The translations under genes were made by a program, and so were the position numbers. A DNA stretch of 15,131 nt, taken from Thermomucor indicae-seudaticae. Lineage: Eukaryota > Mucoromycota > Mucoromycetes > Mucorales > Lichtheimiaceae. The stretch is from the NCBI GenBank assembly GCA_000787465.1, contig JSYX01000733.1:1-15131 (forward strand), in the 5' to 3' direction. Of this stretch, positions 10,278-15,131 are shown in pieces. How positions within the stretch are numbered: the stretch's first letter is position 1; each line of letters begins with the position of its first letter. The notes under the pieces are model-generated. The model was not told where the DNA came from and ran no database searches. It saw only the letters and a list, made by a program, of their open reading frames with translations.

Positions 10278-11961
10278 TCACTTGGTTTTGTTACTCGTCC
10301 CGTCGCCAATGGATGACTTCTGCCGGAGGCCATTTGCTGATATTGTAGAAGAAGAAGACGAAGACGAAGAAGACGCTGCTGTTGTCCTTGTCGTTGTGGC
10401 GTGTTGACCGTTTCCTACATGGACTACTTTGGACAACAACCTATCCATCACACTCCTATCCATTTCTCCCCATTCGACGTGCCATTGCTCGCCGTCCTCA
10501 AACGATTCCAAGTCTGACCAGCTGCTGAATACCGGACGTTTGTTCAGTGGGATGGATCGGCCTGAAGCGGTGGTAATGGACAAAACTTTGCGCGTCCGGA
10601 ATGTGGCAATGACATGAATCTTTTCAGCCAAACTGGCTCCTGTCTCATTTGGCGCCACATCAATCCAGACTCTATGCTCTTTGTTAATGGATTGCACGGT
10701 AATCTGCCGCTTTTTAGCTGATGAATACTAACAAAGGTTAAAGGCAATGACCTTGGTTTACATTATTTGTTTTCCATACTACTTACGTGGAGGGAATTTT
10801 GATGATGATGATGATGGCTTATTCTTTTCGCCATTTGCTTCGCTACGTGTATTTACGCTAGTCGTGCCGTCTCGAACCTCTACAAGACCCCTTTTGGCTT
10901 TAGAAAAACGTTACGTTGCAAACCAAGTCAGACTATCTTCTTTTACCTGGGGCCGTATCTGAGCCAGGATGTGAACTTGCGGTGGCGGACACCGGTATGG
11001 TAGGAGCAGGTGTCGCGGATACTTGCGTCGGTCCCATGTGATCGTAATAGCCAGTAGTATCACTGGCGTTATTTGCTGTGACATGATGCTGATATGGATT
11101 GGCTGGTGGCGGATACCAAGAATTACTGTGGGGATAGCCTTGGTTCCACAATTGCTGTGCCTCCGGTGGAAGAACGAACCCGCCTACAAAGGATTCATGC
11201 TTGTTATGACCATAATATGGCGTCGTGAAAGGCGCTGGCTGATCCAGAGGTGATTGGACTATCCGTGTTGGTGAAAAGTAAGACTGACACTGCGTCGCCG
11301 CTGGTGTCGCAAACGATGTTCGTATTTTGGGTTCAATCACTGTTGCACCACTAGACTGGTGTTCATCGGAGCCAGATGATAAGCATGTATATGACGCAGC
11401 AGGCGTCATAGCTGGCCGTGCATGGACGGTGAATGATCTCTTCCAGGACTCGTTACTTCGTGGACGATGCGATATTGATGAACCGGAAACTTTCCAGCCT
11501 CCGTCAGGAGATGTAGATGTTGTGGCAACTGAGATACGCCGTGATCGTACGTGATCTGGTGAAGTCGTGGCATGTTGTACAGAGGATGAAGATATCGGTG
11601 GCATAGATGCTAGATGAGAGGCCATAGATGATACCTGAGGTGGCGGATGTTGGTGTAAAGAATAATGGTGTACTTGACGGTTGTTCGAATAATATGCAGA
11701 TCCATTGTATTCAGATGTCATTGTATCTACACGAGGAGGGTATCCGGCCTAAATATCCATCGCATTAACTCCAGTCACCAGCAGGAACGCATATATCCGT
11801 ACATTAGGTGCAGGCGTCGCTGGTAGCTGAGATGGTGGATAGGGCGTTACACCGGCTGCGTCTGTCTGTCTGGCTATACTTGCGAATGAGAACAAGAACG
11901 TTTCCCAAAATCGCAAAGATAACTGACCGGAATAGAATGAGGGTTGCGGATGTGCGTTCAT
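10278..11961 (-). CDS. Uncharacterised fungal protein with low-complexity N-terminus and conserved-looking C-terminal domain, 5 exons
   Basis: Function unknown. Exons on the minus strand are 11961-11928, 11861-11803 (start uncertain), 11748-10947, 10897-10787 and 10717-10278. All introns are GT-AG (49-69 nt for those with fixed ends) and keep one frame of about 481 residues. Residues 1-300 are rich in Pro, Ser, His, Gln and Tyr with no known fold, as in fungal transcription or scaffold proteins. A Lys/Arg-rich patch (PKKRQ, about 336-340, rebuilt by the last splice) could be a nuclear signal. Residues about 340-437 form a compact mixed alpha/beta-like domain with VWIDVAPNETGASLAEKIHV, FRTRKVLSITTASGRSIPL, PVFSSW and DRLLSKVV; alternating strands and one helix suggest a ubiquitin-like fold, which is speculative. 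A Ser run encoded by a (TCN) microsatellite and a polar tail follow. An alternative start at 11721 (in frame) exists, but upstream exons join cleanly to it. Confidence 0.75.
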
Positions 11962-12957
11962 GATGACGACCTAGATGAAGAAGAACGTAAACTGGACGTC
12001 AGCTTCTACGGAGGTGAAGTTAATCCAAAAAGCGTAGCCGAGGCTGCCAAGGAGCTAAAAAATTTCGAGAAATCTGCCCGCCAAAGCGGTATTGACTTGA
12101 CCAACCCGGGATTGGCATTTTACCCTGACCAAACAAGCTATATATAGACAGAGAAACTCATGATCTTCTTTGAATCCTTGGCGCTTCAAAAAAGTACGAA
12201 TAGATCTTTCTTGTCTATATGCGCCTACGAGAAATCCTGGGCACCGCGGACAAGAGGAGTCTTGTGCTGGCCTTCAACTGAGTGGAAGATTTGCTCCCTT
12301 GAGTGCGGATAAGCGCAGAATCTCTGCAGACTATTGAACAATCCATACTCTAGACGCCAAATATTTCACTCGGCAACGCGGTTAAGACTTCACTGAGACG
12401 TCTCGGAAAAGGATTAGGACGCACGAAGAAAAAAAGAAGTACTCGGATGGCTAAGAGACGGTCAAGTCTTTCACTCAGAGAGGCCGATAAAACATTCGTC
12501 GGATCAAACCCCTATAGTCTCGCATGCACCGGGCGGTTTTACTCCAGCCTAACAAAAAAAGTCTCACATGCAGCGCGCATTATTGAAATGGACTGCCTGG
12601 AGGCGTGCTAGACGCGTTAAGTTCTAATGGCAGACGAGGAAGCCGTAGAACATACGCGCATCATTAAGTTACAGTCTAGCGGATGTCTGGCGAAAACGAT
12701 ACCACCGATGTACAGCAAATCAACGCTTCCCTACACATGTCCCCTGAATATCCTACTTTCGTTTTATCTATGCAGCAATTCGCGATCGCCTACATGTTCA
12801 GCTACCTATTGTCTTTGGAGGGCAAACGGAAGGCGGGACTAAAACGCGTTTCTGAGGAGATCTGGTTAAAAAGGACTGCACTGCCTCGAATTTGATGATG
12901 CAGGCCGTGTGGGGCGCAGCAAAAAGTCCATCCAAATACATATTCTAAGCAAATAAA
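11950..12957 (+). pseudogene. Broken coding relic of unknown family
   Basis: An open frame at 11950-12147 (66 codons) starts with an acidic stretch (DDDLDEEERKLDV) and looks coding (SFYGGEVNPKSVAEAAKELK). From 12147 another frame reads like protein, for example LVYMRLREILGTADKRSLVL and GNAVKTSLRRLGKGLG, but has seven in-frame stops (TGA/TAG/TAA) up to about 12620. Near 12680 it continues by a one-base shift as MSGENDTTDVQQIN, then MQQFAIAYMFSYLLSLEGKR (to 12895), and near 12888 by another shift as EFDDAGRVGRSKKS (to 12957). The pieces follow in order on one strand, so a decayed gene or transposon protein is more likely than chance frames. Several stops could come from C-to-T change of CGA or CAG. 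I do not recognise the family. Its first codons overlap exon 1 of the opposite gene by 12 nt. Confidence 0.45.
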
Positions 12958-13959
12958 CAGAGACGAGAACGTCGATAAGTTTTATTTTATGGGCCTGATT
13001 TTCGGTATTGGATTTTTCCTTTCATTCTGCGTTTCCCAAAAATCCTTTTGGTAAGCGAGTCTTACACCATTTTGTGCTGACTCTTTGATTCTACTTTGCG
13101 TCGCCTCGTCAGATCACTTCGCGGTCTATGGCAATACGCTTGCGCAAAGGAAAGAAGCAAGCCAGTCATCAACCTTATTCCGTTACTAACGTGACATCCT
13201 GTCCCAGTTGCTTCTTCCTCCCGGACTTGCATGAAGTTTACTGCTTGTCCGTTCAGCTTCCAACTTTTGCTGCACCTTCCCACATCGCATCACATGCTGA
13301 GTCCCAAACGTAGGCCTCGACTACGGACACCCAACTTGCCCTGAGAGGCGGCGTGTCCCATCGATCACGTTTTCCGTGCATTGCATTAAGTTTAGTCGAA
13401 AACAAGTGACACCAGCGCTTCTACCAATACCTCGAACAACGAAAACACCGAGCGCATGGCATTCAGCACGGTTTTTGCTTCCGCGAGCATGACATTTGAC
13501 GACAGAATCTCCCTCACTCCGCACAAGTCTGCGATTCTGCAAGGGACCGTCAAGATGCACGGACTGCAGCCATTACGGCGAAGAGGGAAAGTTTTCCGTT
13601 GTCACCATCCGCAGCTATCAGCAGAAGACACGGGAAATACCGCGACACCCGTAAAGCAGAGAAAGAGAAAGCAGCAGAGGAGGGAAAGACGGTGTCCCTG
13701 GCATGCAGCACAAGAAGGATATGCAGCGGGTTCGGTTACGTCACTTGATGAAGGTGGGGTGTCCTAGGTGAGGTGTTCGTAGCCGAGGCCCCAAACTTAT
13801 GCTTAATAAAGTTTGGGAGTACACGCGTCTGGCCGTCACCGTTAAGCTTCGGGCACTACCAAAGTCGTGACGAATGTCAGGCGAGAGAGTAGAAAGACCC
13901 GAGTATGTTCGCTAAAACATGATCTGAAGGTGACATTTCGCTTCAAGGAATCCAGCGGT
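12958..13959. other. Gene-poor region, possibly coding debris
   Basis: About 1 kb between two plus-strand relics. Several overlapping frames are open (13128-13313 and 13456-13767 plus; 13062-13283 and 13321-13560 minus), with stretches rich in Lys/Arg/Gln and scattered Cys. No frame keeps a recognisable domain and no splice pair ties them to neighbours. It may be the middle of an element whose ends are the flanking relics. No RNA gene or clear repeat is visible. Confidence 0.35.
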
Positions 13960-13976
13960 TTTTGTTTAAAACAAAA
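13960..13976. repeat. AT-rich palindrome
   Basis: TTTTGTTT and AAACAAAA are exact reverse complements separated by one A, forming a 17-nt palindrome just before the second plus-strand coding relic. It could be a chance AT-rich sequence, a regulatory site or an insertion footprint. Confidence 0.4.
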
Positions 13977-13983
13977 TGAGTAG

Positions 13984-15131
13984 GCGACGCCCAGTTATAT
14001 TATCCGCATTTATTCAAAAGCAGGAAAGCTTTACAAGCGGTCTTCAGTGCAGATCTACAAACGCGCAAGAGTTGAAAAGAATATGGACGACGCTTTCAAT
14101 AATGGCCAATGGAAAAAAGACATCCTTCGCCTGGATCATGGAATGTCGATTGGGTGAAACTTATTGAGAGAAACGTCGAAATAAGGCTACGACATGTTGA
14201 ACAACAAGTCCGAGCAATCGTAAATTACGAACGCTGAGAACGTGGGCCGAAGAAGGCGAGAATATAGGTGATCGTTTGGAAGCTGGTCAAGATGAGGAGC
14301 GAGAAAGCAGCGAGTCACGCAAGCGGCAAAAAGTGGTGAGACTTGAAGATGCACAGATATTCTTGCATTTGTGTTGATAACCTGCAAAAGGACAACGGAA
14401 ACGCTGACAGCCACGACTCATCGTTTCATACTGATGCTAGCCTAGACATGTTGCAGTCTCCGTCCATCGAAGGTGGATACCAATGGGTTACCAGTTTTGA
14501 CGAACTGTGTTGCTTCAATGTTGGTAACTACGAAGATCACGAACACTGTAAAAGAGCCAAGAAACTGGGAGATGACGGCCTATTGGATCCAGAAGATACA
14601 GTCAACAGACTACTAGCATTGTCATCTATTACAACACTCGACAATATGACGCCTGAGGAAAAGGCAGCCATCAAGAAAGAATACCTCAGATTCGGTCAGC
14701 TCCCTGAATTGACCAGGCAAAATATCCGCAAGCTCGAGCAGTCCATCATGACCGGTGAAGTATTTCAGCCGGACCAGAACACAACGGCGGAGGAGTTATC
14801 GCATAACACCATTCTGAGTATGATCTTTTTACACCACTCCAGCATTCCATACCCAAAGTGCAAGCAAAGTGAATTAGATTTCATCGTGAAATCTGTATCA
14901 ACCTTCCTTGAACCAATGTTCCCCGCCATTGAGCCTATCAATGTTCGATGGTATTTATCCGAGTATGCTCTTTATTCGTAATGAGATTAACCCGCAGACG
15001 TCTAGGGATGCAACATCGTGGGTGCATAAACAAACACAAACAGCACATTCCACTGCAAAAAATTTGACGTACCAGAAAGCAGAAACGTTACTGGAACTTG
15101 ACAGAAAGGTCACGTTTCTGTCGCGTTTCTG
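13984..15131 (+). pseudogene. Uncharacterised gene with apparent frameshifts, runs off the window
   Basis: I do not recognise the family. Coding texture is strong but moves between frames. Frame one (13984-14154) holds QIYKRARVEKNMDDAFNNGQ and KKDILRLDHG. One-base shift near 14142: NVDWVKLIERNVEIRLRHVE and NYER, to a stop at 14235. Another near 14234: LRTWAEEGENIGDRLEAGQD and SESRKRQKV, a charged and possibly nuclear-signal-like end. A good GT-AG intron (14336-14390, 55 nt, donor GTGAGA) then joins in phase to a 196-codon open stretch (14391-14978) with SFDELCCFNVGNYEDHEHC, MTPEEKAAIKKEYLRFGQLP and NVRWYLSEYALYS. After the TAA at 14979 a frame starting CGT AAT GAG is open to the window end, so a third shift or a further intron is likely. 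The product is acidic and helical with no transmembrane segment. It could be a decayed lineage-specific gene, a transposon accessory gene, or a real gene with base-calling errors. Confidence 0.5.
15080..15131. repeat. Hairpin and short tandem repeat at window end
   Basis: CAGAAACG (15080-15087) is the reverse complement of CGTTTCTG, which occurs twice, at 15113-15120 and 15124-15131 (11-nt spacing). Within it GACAGAAA (15100-15107) pairs exactly with TTTCTGTC (15115-15122) across a 7-nt loop. The structure is cut off by the window edge. It may be the start of a longer repeat array or a transposon subterminal region. Confidence 0.5.

Noticed and set aside
13456..13767. 103-codon plus open frame
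   Set aside because: Other frames are equally open here, content is low-complexity basic, and no family pattern or splice signals were found. A zinc-ribbon transposase (Fanzor/OrfB) was considered but the required paired CxxC motifs are absent.
14349..14390. ATG at 14349 as the start of the 14391-14978 coding stretch
   Set aside because: These codons fall in a well-formed 55-nt intron (14336-14390) that joins upstream coding sequence in phase, so the true start is further upstream.

Overview
This window looks like nuclear DNA of a filamentous fungus, most likely an early-diverging one (Mucoromycota, Mucorales-like). The evidence is that genes are split by many short introns (49-83 nt, GT-AG with one probable GC-AG), are closely spaced on both strands, and encode recognisable eukaryotic proteins (a Yop1/REEP membrane-shaping protein, the mitochondrial protease Atp23, a mitochondrial J-protein, a 12-helix MFS carrier). 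The exact taxon is an inference. No bacterial, plasmid or viral gene organisation is seen, and no tRNA, rRNA or CRISPR array was found.

Left part (1-5.9 kb), gene-dense. YOP1 (minus, 3 exons, 461-1148) is followed by about 0.95 kb without a gene, then ATP23 (minus, 3 exons, 2097-2960). ATP23 is head-to-head with an intronless J-domain gene (plus, 3375-4028), and both products are predicted to act in mitochondria. The J-protein gene is tail-to-tail with a six-exon MFS transporter of the FLVCR/DIRC2 (SLC49) type (minus, 4186-5887). All exon joins given here were worked out by hand from splice signals, reading phase and known family patterns.

Middle part (5.9-10.3 kb), gene-poor. No intact gene is visible. 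A decayed, minus-strand Helitron N-terminal (Helitron_like_N) stretch is readable near 7.05-7.31 kb across frameshifts, and a compact GC-rich internally repeated block lies at 9.41-9.48 kb. The rest reads as decayed or non-coding sequence.

Right part (10.3-15.1 kb). A five-exon gene of unknown function (minus, 10278-11961) encodes a long low-complexity Pro/Ser/His-rich N-terminus and a compact, apparently conserved C-terminal domain. Its start codon lies inside a plus-strand relic that begins at 11950 and continues, broken by stops and frameshifts, to about 12957. After about 1 kb with no readable gene, a second plus-strand coding region (13984 to the window end) can be followed through one good intron and three apparent frameshifts. 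I do not recognise either of these two. The window ends in a short hairpin/tandem repeat. The overall picture is a housekeeping gene cluster bordered by a graveyard of mobile or lineage-specific sequences.
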